64,000 nucleotides of DNA from Nocardia cyriacigeorgica (GTDB lineage: Bacteria > Actinomycetota > Actinomycetes > Mycobacteriales > Mycobacteriaceae), in the NCBI RefSeq assembly GCF_029868385.1, contig NZ_JARWNX010000056.1:1-64000 (forward strand), read 5' to 3'. The translations under genes and the position numbers were made by a program. The notes under the pieces were generated by a model, which did not search any database, was not told where the DNA came from, and was given only the letters and a program-made list of their open reading frames with translations. Positions 23,763-32,680 of this stretch are shown piece by piece. The first letter of the stretch is position 1. Each line of letters opens with the position of its first letter.

Positions 23763-24953
23763 ATGAGCAAGAAGATCGAAGTGGTTGTGGTCGGCGGCGG
23801 ATACGCCGGTGTGATGGCGGCGAATCGGATGACCCAGTGTGGCGATGTCGCGGTGACGGTGGTGAATCCGCGTTCGGTGTTCGTGCCGCGGCTGCGGCTG
23901 CATCAGTTGGTGGGCGGTACGCACGAGGCGGTCGTCGCCTACAGCGATGTGCTGGCCGAGGGTGTGCGGTTGGTGACCGACAGCGTGACCCGGATCGATG
24001 TGGCCGGGCGCCGGGTGCTGCTGTCTGCGGACGGCGCTCTCGACTATGACTATCTGATCTACGCGGTGGGCAGTGTGAGCGGTGATGTCGAGGTGCCGGG
24101 GGCGGCCGAGTTCGCGTATCCGCTCGCGACTTTCGAAGCCGCGCTGCGGTTGCGGTCGGTACTGCTCGATACGCCGCGCTCGGCACGGGTGGTAGTGGTC
24201 GGCGGTGGTCCGACGGGCATCGAAGCCGCTGCCGAGCTGGCCGGGCAGGGGCGTTCGGTGACGCTGGTCGCTGGTGGTGTCGTCGGTCCTTATCTGCATC
24301 ACCGCGCTCGGCGCACGGCTCGCAAGTATCTGGCCGGGTTGGGTGTGCAGGTGCTGGAAGGTGCGGATGCGTCGGTTGCCGCGGTGCGTGCGGATGCGGT
24401 GGAACTCGCTGACGGCCGCACCTTGGCCAGTGCGGTCACCGTTTGGGCCGCGGGTTTCGGTGTGCCGGGGCTGGCGGCCGTGAGTGGTCTGTCCACCGAT
24501 GCCGCCGGGCGGCTGCGTACCGATGAAACGTTGACCAGCATCGATGACGATCGCATCGTCGCCGCGGGTGATTGCTCGGCTCCGTCGGATCTACCGTTCC
24601 GGATGAGTGCCTATGGCGCGGGCTGCCTTGGTGCGCATGCCGCCGACACCCTGCTGCACCGGATCGCCGGTACCGCGCCGGAGCCGATCGATCTGGCGTT
24701 CCCCGCGATGTGCATCAGCTTCGGCCGCGATGCCGGGATCTTCCAGCTCGGTCGTAAGGACGACACCGCGATGCCGCTCTACTTCAGCGGTGTCGTTGGC
24801 AAGAAGCTCAAGGAGTTCTCCTGCGCTGCCAGTGTGAAGCATCTGGTCGATGAGGCGCGTAGGCCGGGCTCGCATCATTGGCCGAAGGATGGCAAGCATC
24901 GGCCGACGCTGCTGCGGGACCAGCGTGAGAACGCGGCGGAATCGGTGGGATAG
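23763..24953 (+). CDS. FAD-dependent NAD(P)H oxidoreductase (NDH-2-like)
   Basis: A 396-residue flavoprotein with two Rossmann folds. The first, VVVVGGGYAGVMAANRM, binds FAD, and the second, ARVVVVGGGPTGIEAAAELAG near residue 145, binds NAD(P)H. The FAD-closing motif IVAAGDCSAPSD is present. There is no C-terminal membrane helix, so it is probably soluble. ECF41 sigma factors are typically encoded beside a carboxymuconolactone decarboxylase, an oxidoreductase or an epimerase, and this gene is the oxidoreductase partner. A GGAGGAG ribosome binding site precedes ATG 23763, and the sigma gene follows after 32 bp. Confidence 0.82.
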   Translation: MSKKIEVVVVGGGYAGVMAANRMTQCGDVAVTVVNPRSVFVPRLRLHQLVGGTHEAVVAYSDVLAEGVRLVTDSVTRIDVAGRRVLLSADGALDYDYLIYAVGSVSGDVEVPGAAEFAYPLATFEAALRLRSVLLDTPRSARVVVVGGGPTGIEAAAELAGQGRSVTLVAGGVVGPYLHHRARRTARKYLAGLGVQVLEGADASVAAVRADAVELADGRTLASAVTVWAAGFGVPGLAAVSGLSTDAAGRLRTDETLTSIDDDRIVAAGDCSAPSDLPFRMSAYGAGCLGAHAADTLLHRIAGTAPEPIDLAFPAMCISFGRDAGIFQLGRKDDTAMPLYFSGVVGKKLKEFSCAASVKHLVDEARRPGSHHWPKDGKHRPTLLRDQRENAAESVG

Positions 24954-24985
24954 CGCCGGTTGTTGCTGCTGAAGAGGTCGGCGCG

Positions 24986-25945
24986 ATGGAGAGTGAGGAC
25001 ACCATGGTCACCAGCGGCGAATCTCGTGAATGGAGCGGTGAAGGCACGGGCGGCGAGGACGACACTCTCGCGGCGACGGAGGCATTTGTCGCGCACCGGA
25101 ATCTGCTGTTCACCGTGGCCTACGAGATGCTCGGTTCGGCGGCCGATGCCGAGGATGTGTTGCAGGAGACCTGGTTGCGCTGGGTGCAGGTCGATCAGTC
25201 GCAGGTGAGTGAGCAGCGTGCCTATCTTGTGCGGATCACGACCCGTCAGGCGTTGAACCGGTTGCGGTCGATGAAGCGCCGCCGGGAGGCGTATGTGGGT
25301 TCATGGTTGCCGGAGCCGTTGCTCACCGCCCCGGATGCGGCCGCCGATGTCGAACTGTCCGAGAGCGTTTCGATGGCGCTGATGCTGGTGCTGGAAACGT
25401 TGAGCCCCACCGAGCGTGCGGTGTTCGTGCTGCGGGAGGCGTTCGGCTTCGGGTATGACGAGATCGCGGCCGCAGTGGACAAATCGCCCGCGGCGGTGCA
25501 TCAGATCGCGCATCGTGCGCGCCGTCATGTGGAGGCCCGCCGTCCACGCCGCACGGTCACCGCGCGGCAGACCCGGGCGGCGCTGGATGCGTTTCAGCGG
25601 GCACTCGAAACCCGTGATCTCCAGGGCCTGCTCGATGTGCTCGCCCCCGATGTCGTGGCGATCAGCGACGGCGGCGGCATCAAGAAGGCTTCGCCGCGTC
25701 CGGTGGTCGGCGCCGACAAGGTGGCGCGGTTCATGGTCGGTGGTCTCACCAGGCACGATGTGCAGCTGACCGTCGAGCCGACGGTGGTCAACGCAGGTCC
25801 GGCGCTATCGCTGTACATGGACGGTGAACTCGACGGTGTGATCGTGCCGCATGTGGAGGACACTCGCATCACGGGCCTCTACTACGTGCGAAACCCGCAG
25901 AAGCTCACCCATATCTCTTCCATGAACCCGCTCACGCTGCGGTGA
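24986..25945 (+). CDS. ECF41-group sigma factor with fused SnoaL-like regulatory domain
   Basis: A 319-residue sigma factor. Region 2 (LLFTVAYEMLGSAADAEDVL, QETWLRW) and region 4 (LSPTERAVFVLREAFGFGYD, AAVHQIAHRARRHV) are intact. The ECF41 hallmarks are present: WLPEPLL in the linker, SDGGGIKKASPRPVVG in the C-terminal SnoaL-like domain, and RNPQKLTHI near the end where the group has NPDKL. In this group the fused domain replaces a separate anti-sigma factor and controls activity directly. It is co-transcribed with the oxidoreductase upstream. Confidence 0.9.
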   Translation: MESEDTMVTSGESREWSGEGTGGEDDTLAATEAFVAHRNLLFTVAYEMLGSAADAEDVLQETWLRWVQVDQSQVSEQRAYLVRITTRQALNRLRSMKRRREAYVGSWLPEPLLTAPDAAADVELSESVSMALMLVLETLSPTERAVFVLREAFGFGYDEIAAAVDKSPAAVHQIAHRARRHVEARRPRRTVTARQTRAALDAFQRALETRDLQGLLDVLAPDVVAISDGGGIKKASPRPVVGADKVARFMVGGLTRHDVQLTVEPTVVNAGPALSLYMDGELDGVIVPHVEDTRITGLYYVRNPQKLTHISSMNPLTLR

Positions 25946-25964
25946 ATCACTCGAACTCGCTGTC

Positions 25965-27050
25965 TTACTCGGATCGGAATCGGGCGCCAGCATTGTTGCG
26001 CGGATCGGAATCGGCTGCGAGGCTGCCGAGTGCTCTGCGAAGCCACAGGTAGCCGACTATCACGGCGGCGAGAACGACGACGTGGAACACGACGTCGTCG
26101 GTCCGTCCACCGTTGGCGACGAGGAAGAGACCGAACAGCCACAAGGCCAGCACGGCGCCGAGACAGCTGTTGAGTTGATGCCGTCGACTCCAGTCCGGTC
26201 GCACCACCCACCGGCGCAGCATCGCGGCGAGGGCGGCGGCAAATACCAGTGCGGCGAGTGTCCACACCATGAACGGTGCCGGGGTGCCGATGAAGGCGAC
26301 CAGATACAGCATCAGCCACGCCAGTCCCGCACCGAATCCGACCCAGCCGACGGTCGCGGGCCCGGGGCACCGTTTCGTCGACGTGGTGGCCCATGGTCGC
26401 CGGCACCTGCCGGCCGACAACACCAGGATGATCACCGCTACGACACCGCCGATGATCTGCGCGGCGGACAGGCGGAAGTCGGATCGAACGAGCGAGATGA
26501 ACACGAACACGGCGAACCCGGCGGCGAAAACGCCGGCGAAGACGGTCAGCGTCGAACGCGACAGCCAGGCGGTGTGTCGCTGGGCGGGAAAGATCAGGTG
26601 CGTCAACACGATCGGTATGACGATGCTCCACACCGCGTGGTATCCGGTGACCACGACCGCCCACAGCCAGTTCACCTCGAAGGCCCGCCCGTAGACGGTT
26701 TCGCCGTCCATGCCTTGCGGATTGAAGATCGTCTGTAGCCCGAGCCCTTCCTCGAGTACGGCGAAGGCGACGGCGAGCAACAACAGTCCCCACCCGTTGA
26801 GGCCCCGGCGTTGCACTACCTCCCGCACCAGCAGCACGCCCGCGCCGTAGAAGCAGACGATCGCAACGGCCCGCAGCGGCTGGGCGAGATAACTGAATCG
26901 AAATGCCGCCCCCACGATTTCGCCGATCAGCGGTGAGAGCACCAACAATACCAAGACCGGCAACGCCGTCCCCACTGTCGTGGATGAGGGCCGGAGGTGA
27001 ACGCGCAGGCCCGCACTCGCCTCGGCGAAGCGGCCACTACCCGTCACCAC
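25965..27050 (-). CDS. integral membrane protein, family unknown
   Basis: A 361-residue protein with about ten hydrophobic segments, for example ALPVLVLLVLSPLIGEIVGA, AVVVTGYHAVWSIVIPIVLT, LTVFAGVFAAGFAVFVFISL and VVFHVVVLAAVIVGYLWLRR. A central loop (LSAGRCRRPWATTSTKRC) is basic and unlike its surroundings, so a small local frame change cannot be excluded. I do not recognise a family. Its start overlaps the 3' end of the upstream TetR gene by 14 nt, so the two are co-transcribed and the TetR probably controls this protein. A permease or membrane-stress role is possible but unsupported. Confidence 0.6.
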   Translation of the reverse strand: MVTGSGRFAEASAGLRVHLRPSSTTVGTALPVLVLLVLSPLIGEIVGAAFRFSYLAQPLRAVAIVCFYGAGVLLVREVVQRRGLNGWGLLLLAVAFAVLEEGLGLQTIFNPQGMDGETVYGRAFEVNWLWAVVVTGYHAVWSIVIPIVLTHLIFPAQRHTAWLSRSTLTVFAGVFAAGFAVFVFISLVRSDFRLSAAQIIGGVVAVIILVLSAGRCRRPWATTSTKRCPGPATVGWVGFGAGLAWLMLYLVAFIGTPAPFMVWTLAALVFAAALAAMLRRWVVRPDWSRRHQLNSCLGAVLALWLFGLFLVANGGRTDDVVFHVVVLAAVIVGYLWLRRALGSLAADSDPRNNAGARFRSE

Positions 27051-27663
27051 GATCGTCTCCCTCTTCTTCTGCTACGGCGATGCCGTTGACGAACAGCAAG
27101 GGCCAGTCTCGTTCGAACACCGCCCGGTCGGTGCCGCCCCGATCGCGGATTTCCCGTGGCAGGTCCGTCATCGCATTCATCAGCACCGAGGCGACGAGCC
27201 GGGCGTCCACTGGTCGGAACTGACCACAGCGTTGTGCTTCGGCGATGAACGAGCGCAGTTCCCCCAAGCCCTTGATCCGCTCGGCGTCCTCGGTCTGCCC
27301 ACCTGCCTGGTCGTGGCGCGTGAACTGGGTCAGCACGAGCATCGCCGGTAGGTTGTCGAGGCAGTACGTGGCGAATCGCCGCAGCATTCCTTCCAGCGCT
27401 GAGACGTAGCTGTCGTCCTCGTCGACGGGCTGCATCGCCTCGTCGACTCGCTGCTGGATCGTCGTGCGCATCTGATCGATCAGTCCCTGCCGGGAACCGA
27501 AGTGGTAGTTGATCAGTGCCGGACTCACCTGCGCGCGCGCCGCTATCGCGGCGTTCGACGCCTTGGCAAGCCCCACGTCCGCGATCGTCTCGATCGCGGC
27601 GTCCACGAGCTGGCGCCGCCGCGCCAACTCGATGAAGCTCGGCCCCGCACCTGCTGATTGCAT
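27037..27663 (-). CDS. TetR family regulator
   Basis: A 208-residue TetR protein with HTH QLVDAAIETIADVGLAKASN continuing AAIAARAQVSPALINYHFGS. The ligand domain carries IRDRGGTDRAVFERDWPLLF. TAAAAT (minus strand, 27676-27671) lies 7 nt before ATG 27663 with no Shine-Dalgarno, indicating a leaderless mRNA. It is the first gene of a two-gene unit with the membrane protein, which it overlaps. Confidence 0.82.
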   Translation of the reverse strand: MQSAGAGPSFIELARRRQLVDAAIETIADVGLAKASNAAIAARAQVSPALINYHFGSRQGLIDQMRTTIQQRVDEAMQPVDEDDSYVSALEGMLRRFATYCLDNLPAMLVLTQFTRHDQAGGQTEDAERIKGLGELRSFIAEAQRCGQFRPVDARLVASVLMNAMTDLPREIRDRGGTDRAVFERDWPLLFVNGIAVAEEEGDDRGDG

Positions 27664-27709
27664 AAACAGGATTTTAATCGATGCATCAGGAATGTGGACT
27701 CGGAGGCGA

Positions 27710-28930
27710 CTACAACCCGAGTTTGGTGACGGCGTTGTCGTCCAAGGGGTTTGCGGTGCGGATGTATCGGTGCACGGTGCGAGGGTTGGACCAGCGGCCT
27801 TGGCGCATGATCTCGCGGTCGGCGGCGCCGCCGAGGGCGGCTTGGGTGGCGAAGCCGGCGCGTAGGGAGTGGCCGGAGAACAGGGCTGGGTCGAGACCGG
27901 CGCGGGCGGCGTAGCGTTTGACGAGTTCGGCGACGCCGCGGCCGGAGATGGGGTCGGCGCCGATGCCGCCGTGCCGGGTGACGGTGGGGAAGAGGGGTTG
28001 GTCGGCGCCGAGGGTGATCGGGATGCCGGTGAAGCCGTGGCAGCGGTGGATGTGCGGGGTGGGTGTCGGTGTGGCGGTGAGCTGTTCGCGTAGGCGGTGC
28101 GGCTCGGTGGTGTGCAGGGCGAGCAGTGCGATCCAGTCGGCGAACGCGCAGACCGGGCAGGTGTGCGGGCGGCTGCCGCGCGGCAGTACGACGCGTTGTT
28201 CGGTGATGCCGGTGGGATCGGTTTTGGTGGTGGGCAGTTGGATCAGCAGAACCGGCTCGCCGGTGGTGTGGTCCTGGTCGACGTGCACGTCTCGCACGCG
28301 CAGTCCGGCGAGTTCGCTGCGGCGCAAGGCTCCGGCGAATCCGATGAGCAGCGCCAGGGTGTCGCGGCGTCGTGCGGGTTCGGTGGGCCAGCCCGGTTCG
28401 GGTAGTTCGGCGAGGAGCTGTTCGAGGGTGTGCAGTAGGACGGGCCGTTTACGGGTGGGTCGGGTGCGGCGGACGCGGCGGATGCCGCGCAGGGTGAGTC
28501 GGACGACGTCGCTGCGGGTGGGGGAGGGTAGGCCGTTGGCGGCGTGTACGGCGGCGATGGCGGCGGCTTTGCGTTCGAGGGTGGCGGGGCGATACGCGTA
28601 GTCGCCGTTATCGCGTCGCGCGTCGGCGGCCGCGGCGAGGTAGACGGCCACGTCGAGGGCGTCCGCCGGTAGCGCCTGTCGGGTTTCGGCACCGCACCAC
28701 GCGGTCCAGGCGATCCAGTCGCTGCGGTAGGCGCGCACGGTGTTGGCCGATTGTGAGGCTTCGAGATAGCGGCCGAGGGCTGCGGCTTGATCGTCGGCGA
28801 ATCGTTCGCGGACGCGTCGCAGGGCGGCGGTGTCCACGAGGACGCTGCGCACCCCGCGTTCCAGTTCGGCGCGTACGGGGTCGGGGATGGCGAGGGCGGC
28901 AGCCTGTGCGGAGGCATGGTGCTCGGACAT
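27710..28930 (-). CDS. tyrosine recombinase / site-specific integrase
   Basis: A 406-residue recombinase. The N-terminal SAM-like domain has LEASQSANTVRAYRSDWIAW. The catalytic residues appear as GFAGALRRSELAGLRVRDV (Arg I), GHSLRAGFATQAAL (HxxR), GRWSNPRTVHRYIR (the third-box residue and the nucleophilic Tyr). A CPVC pair in the middle (PHTCPVCAFADW) is unusual for phage integrases and resembles recombinases found on actinobacterial plasmids. No tRNA gene or obvious att repeat is adjacent. ATG 28930 is used; a TTG one codon earlier is possible. It may mark the left end of a mobile segment carrying the alk genes. Confidence 0.85.
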   Translation of the reverse strand: MSEHHASAQAAALAIPDPVRAELERGVRSVLVDTAALRRVRERFADDQAAALGRYLEASQSANTVRAYRSDWIAWTAWCGAETRQALPADALDVAVYLAAAADARRDNGDYAYRPATLERKAAAIAAVHAANGLPSPTRSDVVRLTLRGIRRVRRTRPTRKRPVLLHTLEQLLAELPEPGWPTEPARRRDTLALLIGFAGALRRSELAGLRVRDVHVDQDHTTGEPVLLIQLPTTKTDPTGITEQRVVLPRGSRPHTCPVCAFADWIALLALHTTEPHRLREQLTATPTPTPHIHRCHGFTGIPITLGADQPLFPTVTRHGGIGADPISGRGVAELVKRYAARAGLDPALFSGHSLRAGFATQAALGGAADREIMRQGRWSNPRTVHRYIRTANPLDDNAVTKLGL

Positions 28931-29008
28931 CAATCCCCGTTCGGTGGAGCGGATCTGGGCGCGGCGATGTGTCGAATGTATCCGGTGGGCGGTGGCGTCG
29001 GTGGGGTG

Positions 29009-29629
29009 TCAGGCGGTGACGCTCGGGGTGAAGATGCTGCGGGCGACGAGGGTGATCTGGGCGACGGCGCGGTCGACGGGGCCGGTGGGTTGGAACAGGT
29101 GGCTCAGGGCGAGCCGGACGATGGCTTCCACCATGGTGTGCAGGTCGCCGTCGGTGATGTCGTGGAGGCCGTATCGGTTGCGCAGTACGGCGGTGAGGGC
29201 GGTGGTGGCGCGGCCGAGGACGGGTTCGGGTTCGGTCATCAGGACCGGGAGCAGGCTGGTGTCGGCGCTGGAGCGTCCGGCGAGGACGGCTTTGAGGAGG
29301 CTGTTGTCGGCGCCGGCGTGCAGGGTGTATTCGACGGCGGCGGCGAGGCCGTCGACAACATCGTCGGGTCGGGTGGCGATGGCCTCGGAGATGCCGGTGA
29401 GGAAGGTGTCGAGTTCGTTGGCGATGACGACGTCGGCGAGGTCTTGTTTGGTGCCGATCTCCTTGTAGAGCACCGGTCGGCTGACGCCGACTTCTTTGGC
29501 GACGCGGGACATGTTCACCGCGCCCCAACCTTCGGTGCAGACCAGGTTGCGTGCGGTGTCGATGACGCGGGCGCGTAGTACCTGGCGCATCTCGGTGTGA
29601 AAGTTCGGCGCTTCAGCCACGAGAGCCAT
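29009..29629 (-). CDS. TetR family regulator of the alk operon (AlkX/AlkU-like)
   Basis: This 206-residue TetR protein has HTH VIDTARNLVCTEGWGAVNMS continuing RVAKEVGVSRPVLYKEIGTK. It diverges from alkB; related TetR genes are linked to alkB in Rhodococcus, Nocardia and Dietzia and repress it in response to alkane-derived ligands. The start at 29629 (MALVAEAPNFHTEMRQ) is preferred because residues further upstream do not resemble a TetR N-terminus. The 142-bp divergent region contains a near-consensus promoter and a GTGT-N11-ACAC dyad. Confidence 0.78.
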   Translation of the reverse strand: MALVAEAPNFHTEMRQVLRARVIDTARNLVCTEGWGAVNMSRVAKEVGVSRPVLYKEIGTKQDLADVVIANELDTFLTGISEAIATRPDDVVDGLAAAVEYTLHAGADNSLLKAVLAGRSSADTSLLPVLMTEPEPVLGRATTALTAVLRNRYGLHDITDGDLHTMVEAIVRLALSHLFQPTGPVDRAVAQITLVARSIFTPSVTA

Positions 29630-29658
29630 CGTACATGATCGTCGGTAACGTTCCATCG

Positions 29659-29695
29659 TTGACAATTCAGAGCAAAGTGTTTCTAATGAATACAC
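29659..29695 (+). promoter_or_regulatory. alkB promoter with overlapping dyad
   Basis: TTGACA (29659-29664), 17-bp spacer, TCTAAT (29682-29687) is close to the vegetative consensus and points at alkB. GTGT (29677-29680) and ACAC (29692-29695) flank the -10, a plausible site for the divergent TetR repressor. The 5' UTR to ATG 29772 would be about 78 nt. Confidence 0.55.
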
Positions 29696-29771
29696 ATCAC
29701 CTGAAAGTGTAAACAGCGGCTGGTCCGGTCTGTGGTGCGGGCTGATCGCTCACGAAGCAAGGAGAACGACG

Positions 29772-30995
29772 ATGACGACGTCTCGGATGGGGGAGCGGGC
29801 CGATGCGGCGACACCCCAGTGGCGTGATCGCAAGCGTTATCTGTGGCTGTTCGGCCTGATCCCGCCGACCGCGCTGGGGCTGGCGGCGGCGTTGGTGTGG
29901 GCGTTCAACCAGCTGGGCTGGCAGCAGGTGGCTCCGGTGTGGTGGTGGATCGGGCCGCTGCTGCTGTATGTGCTGCTACCGATCCTGGACCGGTTCTTCG
30001 GCCCGGACGGACAGAACCCTCCCGATGAGGTGATGGAGTACCTCGACAACGATCGCTACTACCGCTACTGCGTGTACGCCTATATTCCATTCCAGCTGGC
30101 CAGCCTGGTGTTCGCCGCCTACCTGTGGACCGCGACGGATCTGTCGTGGCTCGGTATCGAGGGCGGGCTCGGTCTGTGGTCGAAGATCGGCGTGGCATTG
30201 AGCATCGGCGTGATGGGCGGTGTCGGCATCAATACCGCGCACGAACTCGGACACAAGAAGGACGAGCTGGAGCGCTGGCTGTCGAAGATCACTCTCGCCC
30301 AGACCGGCTACGGCCACTTCTACATCGAGCACAATCGCGGCCATCATGTGCGGGTGGCGACGCCGGAGGATCCGGCCAGCTCCCGTTTCGCCGAATCGTT
30401 CTGGACGTTCCTGCCGCGCAGTGTGTGGGGGAGCCTGCGCTCGGCGTGGGAGCTGGAGCGGACCCGGTTGCGGCGGATGGACAAGGGCCCGTGGACGCTG
30501 CGCAACGATGTGCTCAACGCGTGGCTGATGACGGTGGTGCTGTGGGGTGGGCTGGTCGCGGTCTTCGGCCCGGCTGTGTTGCCGTTCCTGGTGATTCAGG
30601 CCGTGTACGGGTTCTCGTTGCTGGAGACGGTGAACTATCTGGAGCATTACGGCCTGCTGCGGCAGCGGACGGCGACGGGCCGGTACGAGCGGTGCACGCC
30701 CGAGCACAGCTGGAACTCCGATCACATCGTCACCAATATCTTCCTGTACCACTTGCAGCGCCACAGTGACCATCACGCGAACCCGACCCGCCGCTATCAG
30801 ACCTTGCGCAGTATGGACGGCGCGCCGAATCTGCCCAGCGGTTACGCCAGCATGATCGGCCTCGCCTACTTCCCGCCGCTGTGGCGCAAGGTGATGGATC
30901 ATCGCGTCCTTGCCCATTACGGCGGCGATATCAGCCGTGTGAACATCCAGCCCGGTCAGCGGGATCGGGTGCTGGCCCGGTACGGGGTGGCGTGA
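29772..30995 (+). CDS. alkB: alkane 1-monooxygenase AlkB
   Basis: A 407-residue non-heme di-iron membrane hydroxylase that oxidises medium-chain n-alkanes to 1-alkanols. The histidine boxes are complete: HELGHK near residue 160, EHNRGHH, and LQRHSDHHAN near residue 318. The AlkB signature NYLEHYGLLRQ lies between them. About six membrane helices occur, including GLIPPTALGLAAALVWAFNQ. AAGGAG precedes ATG 29772. It is the first gene of a tightly packed operon with two rubredoxins and a rubredoxin reductase, which supply electrons. Confidence 0.95.
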   Translation: MTTSRMGERADAATPQWRDRKRYLWLFGLIPPTALGLAAALVWAFNQLGWQQVAPVWWWIGPLLLYVLLPILDRFFGPDGQNPPDEVMEYLDNDRYYRYCVYAYIPFQLASLVFAAYLWTATDLSWLGIEGGLGLWSKIGVALSIGVMGGVGINTAHELGHKKDELERWLSKITLAQTGYGHFYIEHNRGHHVRVATPEDPASSRFAESFWTFLPRSVWGSLRSAWELERTRLRRMDKGPWTLRNDVLNAWLMTVVLWGGLVAVFGPAVLPFLVIQAVYGFSLLETVNYLEHYGLLRQRTATGRYERCTPEHSWNSDHIVTNIFLYHLQRHSDHHANPTRRYQTLRSMDGAPNLPSGYASMIGLAYFPPLWRKVMDHRVLAHYGGDISRVNIQPGQRDRVLARYGVA

Positions 30996-31174
30996 TGGCC
31001 GTCTACAGCTGCCCGGTGTGCGATTACCGCTACGACGAATCGACCGGTGCGCCTCGCGAGGGTTTCCCCGCCGGTACGGCGTGGTCGGCGATCCCCGACG
31101 ACTGGTGCTGCCCCGACTGCGGGGTGCGCGAGAAGCCCGATTTCGAGCCCGTTTCCACGATCACAGGAGTATGA
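30995..31174 (+). CDS. rubA1: rubredoxin (AlkG1-like)
   Basis: A 59-residue rubredoxin with two CxxC iron ligands, YSCPVCDYRYDES and DDWCCPDCGVREK. The ATG overlaps the alkB stop by one base (TGATG), so translation is coupled. In this operon type, rubA1 and rubA2 differ in their ability to transfer electrons to AlkB; AlkG1-type proteins often cannot replace the AlkG2 type. The CC preceding the second CxxC is a feature of the first-position rubredoxins. Confidence 0.92.
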   Translation: MAVYSCPVCDYRYDESTGAPREGFPAGTAWSAIPDDWCCPDCGVREKPDFEPVSTITGV

Positions 31175-31175
31175 G

Positions 31176-31361
31176 ATGAGCACCGATTACAAGCTGTTCC
31201 GTTGTGTGCAGTGCGGTTTCGAATACGACGAGGCGTTGGGTTGGCCCGAGGACGGTATCGTCGCCGGCACCCGCTGGGACGAGATCCCCGAGGACTGGTC
31301 GTGCCCGGATTGCGGTGCGGCCAAGGCCGATTTCGAGATGGTCGAGGTGAGTCGGGCGTGA
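31176..31361 (+). CDS. rubA2: rubredoxin (AlkG2-like)
   Basis: A 61-residue rubredoxin with ligands FRCVQCGFEYDEA and EDWSCPDCGAAKADF, the latter matching electron-transferring AlkG2 proteins. It starts one base after the upstream rubredoxin stop and its stop overlaps the reductase start. It carries electrons from the reductase to the di-iron centre of AlkB. Confidence 0.92.
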   Translation: MSTDYKLFRCVQCGFEYDEALGWPEDGIVAGTRWDEIPEDWSCPDCGAAKADFEMVEVSRA

Positions 31362-32581
31362 GGGGCCGCATCGTCATCGTCGGTGCGGGCGTCGCGGGGG
31401 CGAGCGCCGCGCGCACTCTGCGCACGGAGGGCTACACCGGGCAGATCGTCGTGCTCGGTGGTGAGCCGATGCTGCCGTACCGGCGGCCCGCGGTGTCGAA
31501 GGAGGTGCTCGCCGGTACCGCCGCCGAGGCGCGGTTGCTGATCGAATCCGCCGAATCGTGGCGTGCGGCCGAGGTCGAGATGCGGACCGGGAGCTGGGTG
31601 GACGGTATCGAACCCGAGCAGATGCGGGTGCGGTGCGGCGATGGCGGTGTGCTCAGCTATGACAGCCTGCTCCTGGCGACGGGGGCGCGGGCGCGCACGC
31701 TGCCCGGTCAGCATCCGTCGGCGCGGACGGTGCGGTCGATCGCGGATGCGCAGATGCTGCGGGCGCTGGTGTTCGACGGTGGGTCATTGCTGGTGGTCGG
31801 TGCCGGGCTGATCGGCTGTGAGGTCGCCGCCACCGCACGGGGTCTCGGTGCGGCGGTGACGGTGGTGCATGCGGCGTCGACGCCGTTGGAGCGTGTGGTG
31901 CCCGCGGTGCTCGGTGCGCATATGCAGCGGATCCATGCGGGCCACGGCGTCGAGATCCACAACGATGTGTCCCTGGACGGTCTCACGGACCATGACGGCG
32001 GGGTGAGGGCCACGGCGAGCGACGGACGCACCTGGAGTGCGTCGACGGTGCTGGTGGCGATCGGTTCGGTGCCGGAGACGTCGCTGGCGGAAGCGGCGGG
32101 CGTGCAGGTGGGCGACGGGATCCGGGTGGACGAGCATTACCGGACCTCGGTGCCCGGCATCTACGCCGCCGGTGACGTCGCCGACCGCTACACCCCCGAA
32201 CTCGACGCGTTCGAGCGCAGCGAACATTGGAACAGCGCCCAGTCCCAGGGCGCTGCGGCGGCGCGGTCGATGCTCGGCGCGGCGCCCACGGTTGCAGAGG
32301 TGCCGTGGGGCTGGTCCACCCAGTACGGGGTGAATCTGCAATTCGCGGGCCGCATCGGCGTCGGCGACGAGCTGGTGGTGCGTGGTGCGGGAAGTGACAA
32401 GCCTGTGGTGCTGGCATTGCGGGCGGGCCGCCTCGTCGGTGCGGCCGGTATCGGATGCCCGGCCGATATCCGTACCGCGCGCGGGTTGATCGCGCGCGGT
32501 ACGTACCTGGACGCCGAGGCCTGCGTGCAGGGTCCGCTGGAATCGGCGGCACGTGAGAGCGCGTATGTCCGGTCGGTGTGA
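31358..32581 (+). CDS. rubB: rubredoxin-NAD(+) reductase
   Basis: A 407-residue flavoprotein of the ferredoxin/rubredoxin reductase family. FAD motif: RIVIVGAGVAGASAARTLR. NAD motif: SLLVVGAGLIGCEVAATARG near residue 145. FAD-closing motif: IYAAGDVADRYTP near 270, and the family's VPWGWSTQYGVNLQFAG. The GTG start overlaps the rubredoxin stop (GTGA). It completes the alkB-rubA1-rubA2-rubB electron chain. Confidence 0.92.
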   Translation: MRGRIVIVGAGVAGASAARTLRTEGYTGQIVVLGGEPMLPYRRPAVSKEVLAGTAAEARLLIESAESWRAAEVEMRTGSWVDGIEPEQMRVRCGDGGVLSYDSLLLATGARARTLPGQHPSARTVRSIADAQMLRALVFDGGSLLVVGAGLIGCEVAATARGLGAAVTVVHAASTPLERVVPAVLGAHMQRIHAGHGVEIHNDVSLDGLTDHDGGVRATASDGRTWSASTVLVAIGSVPETSLAEAAGVQVGDGIRVDEHYRTSVPGIYAAGDVADRYTPELDAFERSEHWNSAQSQGAAAARSMLGAAPTVAEVPWGWSTQYGVNLQFAGRIGVGDELVVRGAGSDKPVVLALRAGRLVGAAGIGCPADIRTARGLIARGTYLDAEACVQGPLESAARESAYVRSV

Positions 32582-32680
32582 GTGGATGCCTGCTCGTCCA
32601 GGAGTGGCTCGAGGTGCGGAAGCTGCTGCGGTCGTAGAGGCTTTCCGGCCGTCGAGAACGCCACGCCCGTGCTATCGGGT

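Noticed and set aside
27640..29000. tRNA gene or att repeats beside the tyrosine recombinase
   Set aside because: No cloverleaf or convincing direct repeat was seen on either side.
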